NCBI GenBank assembly: GCA_026419775.2
Contig: JAOPGA020000251.1
Span: 1 to 49,942, forward strand
Source: Acrasis kona
Taxonomy: Eukaryota > Heterolobosea > Eutetramitea > Acrasida > Acrasidae
DNA length: 49,942 bases
Direction: 5' to 3'
Shown: in pieces, positions 26,575 through 38,330 of the stretch
Layout: every line of letters starts with the position of its first letter
How positions within the stretch are numbered: the first letter of the stretch is position 1
Program-made: the position numbers and the translations under genes
Notes under the pieces: model-generated
Told to the model about the DNA's origin: nothing
What the model saw: only the letters and a program-made list of their open reading frames with translations
The model's database searches: none

Positions 26575-29500
26575 TTAATCATCTTCTGTAATGTTAATGT
26601 TGTCTTGTGAGCTTGATTTTTGGCCAAATTGCATTTGCTTTTGTGCCAATTTATAATACATTCCTTTCTTTGATACAAGTTCATCATGTGTTCCCATCTC
26701 GATCACTTCTCCGCTTCTCATTGCTACAATCACATCACAATCCTTGATTGTGCTGAGTCTATGTGCAATTACAATAGAAGTCTTTCCAACCATGAGTTTA
26801 TCGAGTGCGGATTGAACTAGACTTTCGGCTTCGGTATCAAGAGCACTAGTGGCTTCGTCAAGCAACAACAAACTACTATTCTGTATCATTGCTCTTGCTA
26901 TAGCTATTCTTTGCTTTTGACCTCCACTCATACTATTAAATGTTACTAAATACATCTTAACTTTAAATCTTACCTCACTCCACGTTCTCCTACCATTGTT
27001 TCATATCCATTTGGTAGTGACATGATGAATTCGTGACAGTTGGCGTCCTTTGCACACTTCTCAACCTCTTCCTGAGTAAAATTCTCATCACCCACCGCGT
27101 AGGTGATATTTTTGCGAATGGTAGTAGCGAATAGTACAGGTTCTTGTGTGACGATGGCTACATTCTTATGTATCCAGTAGGGGTCTATTTCATTTATGCT
27201 GTTTCCATCTAAATATACCTGACCAGTGTTTGGCTCATAAAATCTCATTATCAACCCTGTGATAGTACTTTTACCGCATCCTGACTCTCCAACCAACGCT
27301 ACATGCTGGCCTTTCTTTATAGATAGATTAAAGTTCTTCATTACAGTAACATTTGGTCTGGTTGGGTAGGAAAAGCTAATGTTTTTGAACTCCAGGATAC
27401 CATCTATTTTTGGAGGAGTTATTCCACCTCTGCTAGGAATTGCAGGCTTTCGCTTTGTTACTTTCATAATTTCTTTTATACAACTTCCAGCCTTATAGAA
27501 ATGTTGTATTTCTGCTAGCGCCATACTGGCTCCAAGTACTCCGAACAACATGTTACCGAATACTTGATAAAGCTTTCCAGATGCAATTTCTCCGTTTGCT
27601 ATGAGTTGTCCTCCGTACCAGAAACATAATGCTGCATCACCCCATATGAAAAATTGCATCAAACTCATCATGGCTCCTAGTACACAAGCCCTGATAATAC
27701 CAAATATTTGAATCTTTTTCAGATCGTTTCCGAACCTCCTCATCTCTCGTTCTTCACCAGCCATACTCCGAACAGTTCTTATGGCACCGATTACCTCTGT
27801 ACTAGTAGCTATAGCACTGGAAGAAGATTCACTTTCCTTGGCTGCTAACTTGTTCAAAATCATTGCAGAAACAAATATCACCGAGCCAATTGTCGGTATT
27901 CCTGCACCTAACACTACAAGTCCTACTTTCCATGATGCAGTGAGAGCAAAAATAATTCCCGCCACAAATTGTGAAATGTGTTGGAAGAAAAGTTGTGCTT
28001 TAAGAGTAATCCCTTCTGCGAAACCTTGAGTGTCATCACTGATGGAGGCTAAAAGCTTTCCTGTCTTTTTAGCATCAAAGAAACCCATTTCTTGTCGTGT
28101 GATAGCTTCAAAATAGAGTCTCTTGATCCTCACACTAATTCTTTCATTGGATAAATTCATCAAAAAAACACTGAAAAACTGAGATAGTCCAGCCGCTAGT
28201 GCAATGATTGCGATGTAACCAGCATTGGTTGACACAATTGCTGATATGCTATAACCAGGAGGGAAGGGTATAAATGAACCATCTGCATTTCTGGAGGGAC
28301 TAGCGGAAGATATGATACTTCCCAAAATAAAGAAATTTAAAATGGGAGTTATTCCGATGCAGCATGATGCTACTACACCAAGTAACAAGATGAAACTATC
28401 TTGAAAACCAATCATGAATACAAATCCAAATGGGTTAGTAGATTTGGGTTCGTGAATATCAATAGGCTCGTCCTCATTCGTAAAATTGTCAATATTGGCT
28501 TTCTTTTTTGGTTTTCTAATAGATTTGGCTTTGGCGATTGGGGCTTTTATTAATTGCTCAGATATCTCCACTGTTTCCTCGTTTGTAACCTGAATCTCCT
28601 CTATTTCATCGTGGTCATTTGAGGTAGGCGTTTGAGTCTGAGAATTTTTTTCTTCCTCACCAAACTTCATCTGCTTGCTTGCTAGTGTGTGATATGGGCC
28701 TCCAACATTCTTCAACATCTGTTGATGTGTTCCGGATTCTACGACTGATCCCCGTTTCATGACCACAATATTGTCACAATCTTGTACTGTTGTCAGTCTA
28801 TGTGCGATGACAATTGAGGTTCTTCCCACCATCAATTTATTTAAAGCTTCTTGTACTAGTGCCTCAGACTTGGTGTCAAGAGCAGAAGTAGCTTCGTCTA
28901 ACAATAATACTTTTGGATTTTGTAAATACGCACGTGCTATAGCTATACGCTGTTTTTGACCGCCCGATAAAGAAACACCTCTCTCCCCTAAAACTGTATC
29001 ATAGCCCTCTGGTAGCTTTGTTATAAAACTGTGGCAATTGGCTGCCACTGAGGCTTTTATTATTGTGTCTTCTGTGACGGGTATTAATAATTCTTGGATC
29101 TGATCCTCTGTCAAATGTTTGTTGGCTTCTTTGATGTGACCATTGATTGTATCGACAGCATAGGAAATGTTTTTCCCTATTGTGGTAGCGAACAGAGTTG
29201 GCTCTTGTGAAACAATACCGAGGTATCTATGAAGCCAAATGGAGTCAATATTTTGGATGTCATCTCCATCAATCAACACATGACCCTCTTCAGGTTCATA
29301 CCACTTCTCAACTAATCCAACGATCGTTGACTTTCCTGAACCTGACTGACCAACAAGAGCCACACTTGTTCCAGCCTGTATTTCCAAACTAAAATTCTTC
29401 AAAACAGCAACTTCAGGTCTAGATGGATATCTAAAAGTTATATTCTTGAACTGAATGTGACCTTTCATGTTATCTGGAGTTAAACCACCCCTAAACTTGA

Positions 29501-30621
29501 TCGCTGGTTTCCTCTTTATAACTTTTAATAACAGTACAGCTGACGCCTGTGCTTTAACAAACTCCGGAAATACAGTCATGGATTGAGATAAACCAATAAT
29601 GGACATTAGTGACAATCCAAACACTTTAAGGAATGCACCAATATCCATATTCTTGTTTTCTAATTGGGTTCCTCCAAACCAAAATCCTAATGATACAAAT
29701 CCCCACATGAACAGAAAAGTAGGACCCATAGCACAAGCCTTTACAAAAGAGTTTATTAGAGCGAATTTTGTTATCTTGTTGGTGTTATCGACATAGCGTT
29801 GGACCTCTTTCTCTTCTCCTGCCATACTTCTTACAGTCCTCATGCTGCTGATGACCTCGTTTGCAGTAGAGACAGAGTCTGACGTAAGAAGAGAAATTTT
29901 GGTAGCAAGATAAGCCAGAAGGCGTCTTATAAAAAACATCATGCCTGTTGTTATTGGTATACTGGCAACGATTAGTAAACACATGGACCAACCTGCAACC
30001 ATGGCCATAACAAAACCCACAAAGAACTGAATCAGATTTTGAGTGAATGTTTGTAAATGTGTCGAAAACACATCCGTTGATTTCGAGCAATCGTCTGATA
30101 GTGAATGTGCAAGAGATCCAGATTTTTTGATGTCAAAGAATCCAATTTCTTGTTGCATGCAAGAATCGAAATATTTTTGTTTTAATTTGTTAATCATTCG
30201 TTGACGAGCGATGGTAAAAGTGAAATTGCTTGCAAAACCTGCGACAGCTGATGCCAAAGCAACGTATGCGACATTTGTTGCCAACGTTGTTGTGACGTCT
30301 AATATTTCTTGCGAACTAGCAGAACTGATGTTTCCAAACCCATTTCCCATCACTTGAAAAAAAGCAAGTGGTATGACTCCAGAACCTGCTGCCTTAAAAG
30401 TTTATTCAGTTACTGACGATTTGATTACATACCCAGAACATTCCTGTTAACACCAGTAACATATTCCATACTCCAAAGACTCCTATTATAGCCAAAGGTG
30501 ACGATATCTTGGGCTCGTGTGGATCAACAAGAACGCTCTCTTCCGACTTGTGCACCAGTTCTTCATTGTTCGCTATCTTCTCATCAGAATGGTTGGGACT
30601 ATGAGGTGTCACCTTCACCAT
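26575..30621 (-). CDS. Full-length ABCB (P-glycoprotein/MDR-type) ABC transporter
   Basis: Three exons, complement of 26575-26932, 26974-30392 and 30433-30621, give 1321 aa, the usual size of a TMD-NBD-TMD-NBD exporter of lipids, peptides or drugs. Introns are 41 nt (26933-26973, GTAAGA...TAG) and 40 nt (30393-30432, GTATGT...AAG). NBD1 has Walker A GQSGSGKS, signature LSGGQ and [15 protein letters not shown]2 has [13 protein letters not shown] and [11 protein letters not shown]. The second signature is rebuilt across an exon junction (GERGV + SMSGGQ). A charged linker (about 600-690) with EEIEEIQ-type repeats separates the halves. Both half-transporters look intact, so an active plasma-membrane or endosomal exporter is expected. 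Confidence 0.93.
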
Positions 30622-30934
30622 GTTATGTTATAATAACTGTCTGTTATTGCGGTGGTTTTATTTGAATCCGCTGTAGACGTCATATTCGGGAGCGGACACG
30701 CGGGTCCGACTTTGTTTCTCTTACAAAGTATTGGCTATTTGTTTTTAGTTGTCAGGCTCTCACCGATTGATGTGAGTAAGTAATACTTAACAATCAAGGG
30801 AATAAAATTCTTTTAATACGGTTGATGTCGATTTGCCTCTTTTTTTTGCCCGGGAAATAATCTTCGAAAAGTCTTTTTCAAATATTTGGCGCAAAAGTTA
30901 TTTATCTGAAAAAGAACCAAGGGAATAAACACTA

Positions 30935-31201
30935 ATGAAGATTGATATCGGTAGCTACATAAGTACAGGAGAGGTGAACGTTCTCTCTCTTTCATCATCG
31001 CCAAGAACACCCAAGAATACCAAGATTGATCAGTCATACATAAGAGACAAGACAGAAGATTCAATGCTAAGACAACATTATTTATACAATGATGAGGATA
31101 ACCATCTACTCAAAGCCATAGTATGTAGATGTCGTGTCAACCCACAATCTTCCATTTACACATGAACATCAGATGTTGATGATTTTCAGGTTTCTATATA
31201 A
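30935..31201 (+). CDS. Small two-exon protein, unknown
   Basis: Exons 30935-31120 and 31190-31201 give a 65-aa protein ending KAIVSI. The 69-nt intron has a GTATGT donor and a GATTTTCAG acceptor and keeps the frame; without splicing the frame runs only 14 codons further. The protein starts MKIDIGSYISTGEVNVLSLS, has a Ser-Pro-rich patch and a charged second half, and has no signal peptide. I do not recognise it. Confidence 0.55.
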
Positions 31202-31631
31202 TAATATCTTGATTATACAATAAAAGTTATTCGTTTTTTTGGTATTGTACTCGTAACTCTTGTATGTTAAGCTGGATCACACAGTGTGTGAACTGAACTA
31301 GGGAATCTCTGGAATTACACTTATTTGGAGCATAAACTAACTGTAGACTATTATCCGGTTAAATTTTACCGTAAACACATGTGTTCGACAAGAGACTGAC
31401 CGATTGTACTTTCACAATTATACAATAGCTTTTACCGAACAAATAAAAATTTTACGCAATTCCAAATCATTGGATCCACTACCTTGGAAGGAATTTGTCA
31501 ATGATTTGCTGGATTGGTTGTTGTTTAATGAAACCTTTTTACTTAATCTATAGTGGTTAGGTGACGTAAAGAAATGATGAAAGACTTTTAATTAATAACA
31601 ATTTTGTTATCCTACATATTCACATTTATTA
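31202..31631. other. Intergenic, nothing seen
   Basis: About 430 A+T-rich bases between convergent genes. I see no coding stretch longer than chance and no RNA gene. Confidence 0.5.
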
Positions 31632-32231
31632 TTACATTCTATATTGTATCAGTTGAGTTTTGATGATAATATCCATATACTTGTGCTTGCTCTTCAACTC
31701 CCTAATCGACAACGATACTGCATCATCCTTATTTGATAGATCGTGCTTTAGTTCAAAGTCGGTTAAGAATTCCAAAATTTTGGTATTTGCTTGCCTCAAG
31801 TCCTTCATTACGTTAAGTTCGTAGCATCCAAACCCTTTTTGCAAAATCTCGGCAGAAGGAATTTTCAGTTTGTCTGATATTGTATTTCCTGTGAGGGTCT
31901 CTATTTGTATTACATTGCGTTGGTAGGTGTCATTCAGTACAAAATGGAATTCTTCGAGAAATCTCTTAATTCCTGATATGTCTTTTGACTGGTTAACGTA
32001 AGCAGACGTCTTGAGGTAAAGACTTGATTGTAGCAAGAGAACCTCACCTAGAATTTGAGCCGTGTGGTCTTTGAGATTTGAGGCTTCGACTTTTACGGTA
32101 GCAGGAAACATTGTCATCACTTGTGGTTGTTGTTTCGAGACAACAGTCATGGGCTCTCCGGTGGCGAGGCTGGTATTGAATGACCTTCTACAATAGCTAT
32201 TTATCATTGGTATGGTTCTTCTTGCAAACAT
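31632..32231 (-). CDS. Mitochondrial-targeted helical protein, possibly Dps/ferritin-like
   Basis: A 199-aa protein. The first 20 residues (MFARRTIPMINSYCRRSFNT) form a typical mitochondrial presequence with an Arg-x-Phe-Asn-Thr-Ser cleavage-like site. The mature part is four long helices; the order and spacing (LLLQSSLYLKTSAYVNQSKDI, FLEEFHFVLNDTYQRNVIQIE, then a final FLTDFELKHDL helix) resemble Dps-type ferritins. The His and Asp ligands of the Dps ferroxidase site are not evident, so even if the fold is right it may not store iron. Fold assignment is inference and moderately weak. Confidence 0.6.
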   Translation of the reverse strand: MFARRTIPMINSYCRRSFNTSLATGEPMTVVSKQQPQVMTMFPATVKVEASNLKDHTAQILGEVLLLQSSLYLKTSAYVNQSKDISGIKRFLEEFHFVLNDTYQRNVIQIETLTGNTISDKLKIPSAEILQKGFGCYELNVMKDLRQANTKILEFLTDFELKHDLSNKDDAVSLSIRELKSKHKYMDIIIKTQLIQYRM

Positions 32232-32971
32232 GGCTCTTTAACTCTTTGGTGTTGGTTCGTTTATTTTTTTTATGTTCTGGAAAATAAGTATGTCCTTGTT
32301 TTTAAACCTCCTGCTCGTCAAATCAGAATCTATTTTAGAATTTCTTTCTATGGAAATGATTTTTGTAATTTAAAAAATTGGGTGGATTACTGGAGTTGTA
32401 AAGGCTGTTCAATCAACTTCATAAATAATTATTGGATAAGGTGTTGTAAGAAAATATTCCCGCTTATACTAAAGTGGATGCGGTTCATTCGTATACCCGC
32501 TCAAGTACCGAATCGTTCCAAACTATAGGGAATGCAATCATAAAGGATGTGTCCACCTGTTAGTATATGTTTATTTGAGCATAAGAGTACGGGGTAGACT
32601 ATTATAAGCACTAACAGTGCACCGATAACTATCGAAAATTGTATATGCAACTTCAAACTGTAACAAAATACAAAAATAATGGAGTATCAAGCATCACAGG
32701 CGAACTACTGAAATTCTTAGACCAATTGTGGGCACTAAAGTTTTATGTAACAACCTTAATAGAGTTGAGAACAAAATTATCGTACAAATTGAGCCAATTC
32801 ATAAACAGATTTTATTTTTCTGCAAAGATGACAACATTTATTTAAGACCTTGAAACCAGCGATAGTAAACACATTTCAACATATCAACCAGATTGGGTGG
32901 CAAATTGAATTAAGATTTATTAAATAAAATTCACTGTATTGAATGATAAAGACAGTTTACTGGAGTTTTTA
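32232..32971. other. A+T-rich intergenic region
   Basis: About 740 bases with very low G+C. A 66-codon plus-strand frame from ATG 32645 (MQLQTVTKYKNNGVSS start) exists but is A+T-biased and may be chance. I see no RNA gene or repeat. Confidence 0.4.
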
Positions 32972-33064
32972 TCAATTTTGCTCTCGCATGAAATCCTCAG
33001 GTTCAAAAGGAACAATTTTTCGGATTTTGTATTCTCTTTGCTCCTTTAATCCGATCAACTTTCT
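32972..33064 (-). other. Coding-like minus-strand segment, gene not resolved
   Basis: About 31 codons ending at TGA 32972-32974 read as protein (KLIGLKEQREYKIRKIVPFE, then PEDFMREQN). It is preceded at 33063-33064 by a strong acceptor-like tract (TATTTTTATCTTTTAG). A possible start ATG at 33088 lies nine codons upstream in another frame. It may be the last exon of a small gene transcribed divergently from the next gene, or a relic. Confidence 0.4.
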
Positions 33065-33085
33065 AAAAGATAAAAATAGGACGAC

Positions 33086-33772
33086 ATGGGAAAGTCTCAG
33101 AAGAACAAACCACGCCTTTTAAAATACTTCCCACCATTGTTGTTTATGCCACCAGGTAGCCGTTTCATTTTGAACGGATTTTCAAAAGCTTTTGGATATG
33201 TAAACTCTCACACAACGAGCGACGCTAATCAAGCAAAGAAACGACCAGAACCAAAACAAAAGGCACAAGGTGATTCCACTAACGTAGAACTTCCATCAAC
33301 GCAGAGGATTGGAACCTATACACCTAATCACTACGTAGTGTTGCAGACTTTTGTAAGCAGCATTCTAGAGAATGCAGTAAAAAATAAAAGGTATGATTTA
33401 GAGAGTGCCAAGAGCATTGCTTCCGATGTCGGAGTCTCACTTTCTCTTGTATCATTAATGGATAGAATTCCCCTACCACAGCTGGTTTACAGTTTGAGAA
33501 ATCTCCAACAAGCACTTTTAAATGTAAGAGCAGATCAAGAATTGTTCGTCTCCATTCTAAAGTTCTTTGCATCCATGGGCATCACTTCCATCTGTTATAA
33601 CACACCCATTGTTGGACCTGCTCTTGATGCGGCCGCCAACTTTTACATTCTACAATGGATTGATGCAGTGTCTCAGACCGAGCTCATGCGAAACACAAGT
33701 AAAAGATTCGACCAGACCGTGAATGATGTGAAACAAGCAGGAACAAAACTAATATTCAAAAGTAATCTATAA
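33086..33772 (+). CDS. Unknown protein with a C-terminal hydrophobic helix pair
   Basis: A 228-aa protein with a clean ATG. The basic N-terminus (MGKSQKNKPRLLKYFPPLLF) and Lys/Pro/Gln-rich linker (residues 45-70) precede a helical domain from about 80. Residues about 150-195 are hydrophobic (ILKFFASMGITSICYNTPIV) and may form a membrane-embedded hairpin; a PIVGPALDAAANFY turn is notable. I recognise no family. Its last 6 bases overlap the end of the convergent PTEN gene. Confidence 0.7.
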   Translation: MGKSQKNKPRLLKYFPPLLFMPPGSRFILNGFSKAFGYVNSHTTSDANQAKKRPEPKQKAQGDSTNVELPSTQRIGTYTPNHYVVLQTFVSSILENAVKNKRYDLESAKSIASDVGVSLSLVSLMDRIPLPQLVYSLRNLQQALLNVRADQELFVSILKFFASMGITSICYNTPIVGPALDAAANFYILQWIDAVSQTELMRNTSKRFDQTVNDVKQAGTKLIFKSNL

Positions 33773-35040
33773 AGTATTTTTATGTTTTTCGGGAATTTCT
33801 TCACAATCTTCTTCACTTGATACTTCTTCTTGACTAAAAGGTGAAATCTTTCCAAACCTGCTGGGATCCGACTTCACCACATCGGCTAGGCTGTGGCGTA
33901 ATCCTTTAGCAATCAGTTCAAACTTGAGCTCCACGTAAAAGTCTGGATCGAAGAATCTACCTTTGACATCTTTTGATGCCATTCCATCGAGTTGTGTTCT
34001 ATTTACAATTAATGTCAATGTGTCCAAGTCAACGAAATTTGTGTTTAAGGTGAATTGAAACATTTTGGTTCCCCTCATGAACGAATCCTGGTCGAAAAAT
34101 TTTATACGCAAATCTCCGTCCACCACGAGGTTTATGTCCTCGAATATAATCTTGTGAGTGTTTACGAACTGACGAGGTTTGAATCGATTCGAGGAGTTGA
34201 AAACTTGTTCGCAAACCAACTCGAGATACTCCATGCGTCTCTTTTCTATGATAAAGTAAGGAGAGCATCCTCGGTCTCTGTCAAAGTGGGGTGTAGTATA
34301 CAAAAGAACGCTCTTGAGTCGCAAAATGTGGTCTGACTTTGGAAAAATAAATCCCTTCTCCACGCAGTGTTGAAAATCGAATAAAGAGCGTAATTGTGAA
34401 TTAATTGTTATTCCTTGTCCATTTTTAGTCCTAGTCGCACCATAAGCAAGCGCTGCCTCTTTAACCGTCTTGTATAGCCCACAATAAAGCATGTAAGCTA
34501 CAATCATTGTTCCCGTTCGACCCTTTCCCGCCTTACAATGTATGCCCACTACGTTTTTTGGGTCTGCTGCGAGGTATTTGTCCACCGATTGACAAAAGGG
34601 CATAAATAAGCTTAGAGGGGGAGGGTTGTGGTCGTCAAAGGGAAACCGTAGTACGTTGCCCTCGAAGGCGTATGGATCGTAGGTTCGTTCTGGCTCGGAG
34701 CATCTATCAATAACAGTAAGAAGCGCGCACATTTTTTTGTAGCTTACAGATTATAAATCATGTAATTGTCTCGATGGTACTTGTCAAAGAACCTCCTTAC
34801 TTCAGACAGTGGGTTTCTATAGAATTGTTCAGCCCCAACACTAAGAACAAATAAGATGTTTTTCAACAGAAACAACAAACCTTGGGTAACCCATTGCTAT
34901 GATTCTATCTGAAATGTCTAAAAAATGTTAACATTTTTGCTGCATTATCAAATCTACTCACAGGTCAGGTCCAAATCAAACCCATCCTCCTTGAACCGAT
35001 TCTTCTTCTTCGACACCAGCGTCCTCAGAATGTTATTCAT
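33767..35040 (-). CDS. PTEN: PTEN phosphoinositide 3-phosphatase
   Basis: Four exons (complement of 33767-34703, 34748-34840, 34881-34917, 34962-35040) give 381 aa. Introns are 44, 40 and 44 nt with GTAAGC, GTTTGT and GTGAGT donors. The protein follows human PTEN from the start: NILRTLVSKKKNRFKEDGFD, DLDLTYI, IIAMGYP, IYNLCSE, RFPFDDHNPP, then the phosphatase loop HCKAGKGRTG with catalytic C126 (human C124), and a C2 domain. The basic N-terminal stretch is the PIP2-binding motif. The C-terminal tail is short and acidic (SSEEDCEE) and could be phosphorylated. It removes the 3-phosphate of PIP3 at the plasma membrane, opposing PI3K in chemotaxis and macropinocytosis. Confidence 0.95.
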
Positions 35041-35211
35041 ATATGACCGGACTGAACAAGACCACCCTCTGTGAAAACTTTACGATTACAAAATTGAAAA
35101 ACAAATACATTTACGGTGTTATTGGAGAAACATACTAAAAAAGAACAATTTATTCCAACACAACATTTCAACATCAAACAACAAAATTCCACCATGCAAA
35201 ATTCATTACCT

Positions 35212-38070
35212 TTACAAGGCATCACCCCTCCACTCTTGATCCGGATTCATGACTTCTTGATTCTCTACCAAATCATGTTCGTTGACGACCAAAGGTACAA
35301 TCTTTGGTCCATCATAACAATTCAAATGAACACATGCATCAATTACCTTCTTCCAGTTCTCATCAAGACACAACAATTGAGCATTACCAACGATAACAAG
35401 AGCTGCTTGAGCCCTACTTATGGCAACATTTAATCTTTTAGGATTCTTCAAAAATCCTAATTTGAATTTATCATCAAACGTTATGTACTTCTGTTGAGAT
35501 CTAACAGTCGAGATGATGATTGCTCTCTTTTCTTTTCCTTGGTACACCTCCACTGTACCAATTTGAATGCCTCTGGTGGCAGGATTGGAATTGATTTTGG
35601 CTCTAATTTTCTCCACTTGTTTTCTATATGGAGTAATGATGCCAATGTCTTCAACTGTCAAGTTCAATTTTTGAGTTAACAAGCTCAATGCAGTATCCAT
35701 GACCACCTCTGCTTCATCATCGTTGAACCACGATGGAGAATCAGCTGTCCTGCTCTCTAATCCACTCGTGTGCTTGAACAATATGGGATGAGTGTGTTTG
35801 TTGCGTTTGAATCCCTTCCAGGATAACAAACTATGAGTGATGGATTTATCGCTCCTACAAACTAACGACCCTTCGTAAAAAGTCTTCGAGTACAAGTTCA
35901 TGATGGATGGATGAGACCGATACGTTTCATGAAGGCGAATCAAATGACAACAAGGTGATTCTTTTTCATGAAGTTCGGTTATTCTTTCTAACAAGGAAAT
36001 ATCCATTCCACATTGAATGGCCATCGGAGAGCGTATGATGGGTCCTAATTGACGAGGATCACCTGCAAATAAAATAACCGCATCGCTATTAGAAGTTAAT
36101 AATGGAACAATGGTCTCTGGTTCCATGCTCTGTCCGCACTCATCAATTACAATGTGAGTAAAGTGTTTGCTTAGTCCAAAACTATATAAATAAGAGCTGC
36201 TCATTAACGTAGTAATGATGACTCTTTTTTCGCGTAATACAGATAACATGGGGAACGTGAATTGATCCTTTTCATCCAAAACACAATAAGGTTTAATTTC
36301 TTCATCAGCAATGCTCGATAATTTTCTAGCAAATGCATTCAAGCGCAACATGCTGTCCCTAGCAATAGCGCTCAATCTATGTAACCTAACGCAAATCAAA
36401 TCTGCACTAGAATTGGAAGGAGTACATATCAAAATGCGAGCTTCTGGATCTTTGATGAGCAACTGATGAATGGCTTCTACGAGACTACTGGTTTTTCCAG
36501 TGCCAGGAGGACCAAACAAAACAATAGGAAGGCTCATTCTACGATGCGCCAATAGCTCTACTAACTGAGCTTGTTTTTTGTTAAGTCTTTTATCGGCCAG
36601 ATCCATTCCCTCCACTTTATTTTGTAATTCCTTTTTATCGACCCTTAATCGATGTCCCCATGTTTCTCTATCGATCAACATGTCGAATAAAAAACCATTT
36701 TCTAGAGCTCTGTGCATGGCCCTTAATGTAGATCTAGTAAATGTGAATTGAACATCATAAATTTTTTTATCGGATACTTGATCGCTGAACGAACAAAGCA
36801 CGTGGTCCATGGCACACACGTGAGCGTATCCTTGATGCACTTCGTTTGATTCCTTATCCACCACAAAGATTTGATCGCCCTGCATCACGCTGGGTCTTCC
36901 TTCCGCTAATCCCGGCACTGTAATTCTGAACAATTCCCTCCTGTGAAAATCAATTTCCAATTTAATGTCGAACAAGTCATAAGTTCGAATGTCGATTTTC
37001 ATTTGTAATTCCTCTAGGTAAAGTAACATTTGAAATACGCTCTTGTATCGTTTTGTATGCGTGCACGAATTGATTAGATCGGTTGCGGTGTTGAGATTAA
37101 ACTCTGCTGTAACCACTCGATGTAACTCGTTGTCGTAATCTTCTTGCGTTCCGATTCGAGCCAACTCCGTTAACCTTGTTAAATGTTCCGGCACTTCATA
37201 CTCGCCGAGCTTGGCTATGAACTTTAAGCTCTGTTCGGCTGTTTCTGGTCTGAAACCAAAACTACTTGCATCGACTTTTGAAAATGTCGTGCGGAAGCGA
37301 TCCTTTGCAACATCCGAGTGTTTGTTGGATATTTGTGGATTACGGCTGTCGTAAAGATCATCAAAAACATGTGGGTTTGGAGCACGTAGTTCGTGCATCA
37401 ACCATACTCGGTCCTCATCAATGTCGAAAATCTTTGGGTGGTTGGCAATGACTTCTTGTATTTTGATACCAGTGTATGAAATGTATTCTTGGCCGTATGG
37501 ATCGTAAGATGAAAAATATTTCAATAATTCGTCGAACGTGGCTCCAATGGTTCGATCGTCGCAATCTGCGAGCGAAGCGCTGAGTATGCGAAGTACGTGA
37601 TCTTCGGTGAGTTCGTCCATGTACTTGATTTGTAACTTTTTTTGTGTGGAGCGACCCTTCATCTGTGTGGCTTCATCGTAGGCATCGGTTTCCTTATTCA
37701 ATGGATCCTCTAGGGGTTGCCTTGTTCGCCTTGGTTTGCTTTTTTTGCCTTTCGGTGGAACGTATTCTTCATCCTTGTATTTTTTAATGTTGTTGGTCTT
37801 TGTTGTATTTTCTTCAACAACTGGTGCTTCCTCCTCGGTTGTGGGTTTATTTGGCTTTTTAACAGTCTTTACAACAGGCGTCCAATCTTCTTCTTGTTCT
37901 TCTTCTGGGAACTGTTCGTATTCATCTTCCTCATCAAAGTGTGGTTGTTCGTCTTGGATTTCACTTTGTTCTTGGACTGCAGGTGGTTTGTGATCGTGTT
38001 TTTCTACTTTCTTGGCTGGTGTTTTGGCTGGTGCCTTCTTTGTTGTTGGGTTCTTCTTTTTGCTGACCAT
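35212..38070 (-). CDS. MOV10/UPF1-type SF1 RNA helicase
   Basis: A 952-aa superfamily 1 helicase. Motifs in order: GPPGTGKTSSLVEAI (Walker A), CTPSNSSADL, VIDECGQSMEPE (DEAA-type), FAGDPRQLGPI, RLHETYRSHPSIM, VEVYQGKEKRAI and LNVAISRAQAAL. The SNSSADL, SMEPE and GDPRQLGPI blocks match MOV10/Armitage best, helicases tied to Argonaute-mediated silencing and retroelement control. The first 170 residues are Lys/Glu/Pro-rich and disordered. The open frame reaches a TTG at 38106; the first ATG is 38070. A separate UPF1-like role cannot be excluded, but the cysteine-rich UPF1 domain is absent. Confidence 0.93.
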   Translation of the reverse strand: MVSKKKNPTTKKAPAKTPAKKVEKHDHKPPAVQEQSEIQDEQPHFDEEDEYEQFPEEEQEEDWTPVVKTVKKPNKPTTEEEAPVVEENTTKTNNIKKYKDEEYVPPKGKKSKPRRTRQPLEDPLNKETDAYDEATQMKGRSTQKKLQIKYMDELTEDHVLRILSASLADCDDRTIGATFDELLKYFSSYDPYGQEYISYTGIKIQEVIANHPKIFDIDEDRVWLMHELRAPNPHVFDDLYDSRNPQISNKHSDVAKDRFRTTFSKVDASSFGFRPETAEQSLKFIAKLGEYEVPEHLTRLTELARIGTQEDYDNELHRVVTAEFNLNTATDLINSCTHTKRYKSVFQMLLYLEELQMKIDIRTYDLFDIKLEIDFHRRELFRITVPGLAEGRPSVMQGDQIFVVDKESNEVHQGYAHVCAMDHVLCSFSDQVSDKKIYDVQFTFTRSTLRAMHRALENGFLFDMLIDRETWGHRLRVDKKELQNKVEGMDLADKRLNKKQAQLVELLAHRRMSLPIVLFGPPGTGKTSSLVEAIHQLLIKDPEARILICTPSNSSADLICVRLHRLSAIARDSMLRLNAFARKLSSIADEEIKPYCVLDEKDQFTFPMLSVLREKRVIITTLMSSSYLYSFGLSKHFTHIVIDECGQSMEPETIVPLLTSNSDAVILFAGDPRQLGPIIRSPMAIQCGMDISLLERITELHEKESPCCHLIRLHETYRSHPSIMNLYSKTFYEGSLVCRSDKSITHSLLSWKGFKRNKHTHPILFKHTSGLESRTADSPSWFNDDEAEVVMDTALSLLTQKLNLTVEDIGIITPYRKQVEKIRAKINSNPATRGIQIGTVEVYQGKEKRAIIISTVRSQQKYITFDDKFKLGFLKNPKRLNVAISRAQAALVIVGNAQLLCLDENWKKVIDACVHLNCYDGPKIVPLVVNEHDLVENQEVMNPDQEWRGDAL

Positions 38071-38149
38071 TGCTGGATGTCCAAAGAATTTTGTAACTGA
38101 GATCAACTATCAATGACATCAACGAGTGTTAAGAAATATCGATGAAGGC

Positions 38150-38320
38150 ATGATGTTCAACATCATTTTTTGTGAATTAGAATACTTACAACCAACGTCG
38201 GGATTAGAATGTCAGATTCAAACAACAGATCACAAGATGCTCATAATCAAATTCTATAGAACTCCCAAAATATCAAAAGCATTCAAACAAAACTCACAAG
38301 TTCTTTCTCGACAACTATAG
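38150..38320 (+). other. 57-codon open frame, uncertain
   Basis: A plus-strand frame from two consecutive ATGs (MMFNIIFCELEYLQP) to TAG 38318-38320 has an acceptable composition but no recognisable domain. It precedes a second small frame at 38331 and could be an upstream exon of it. Confidence 0.25.
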
Positions 38321-38330
38321 ACAACTAACT

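Noticed and set aside
26575-26955. Separate half ABC protein
   Set aside because: It joins in frame through a 41-nt intron to the main ABC gene and completes the second signature motif.
34704-34747. Short PTEN starting at the Met near 34732
   Set aside because: That Met lies within an intron; three upstream exons restore the full PTEN N-terminus.
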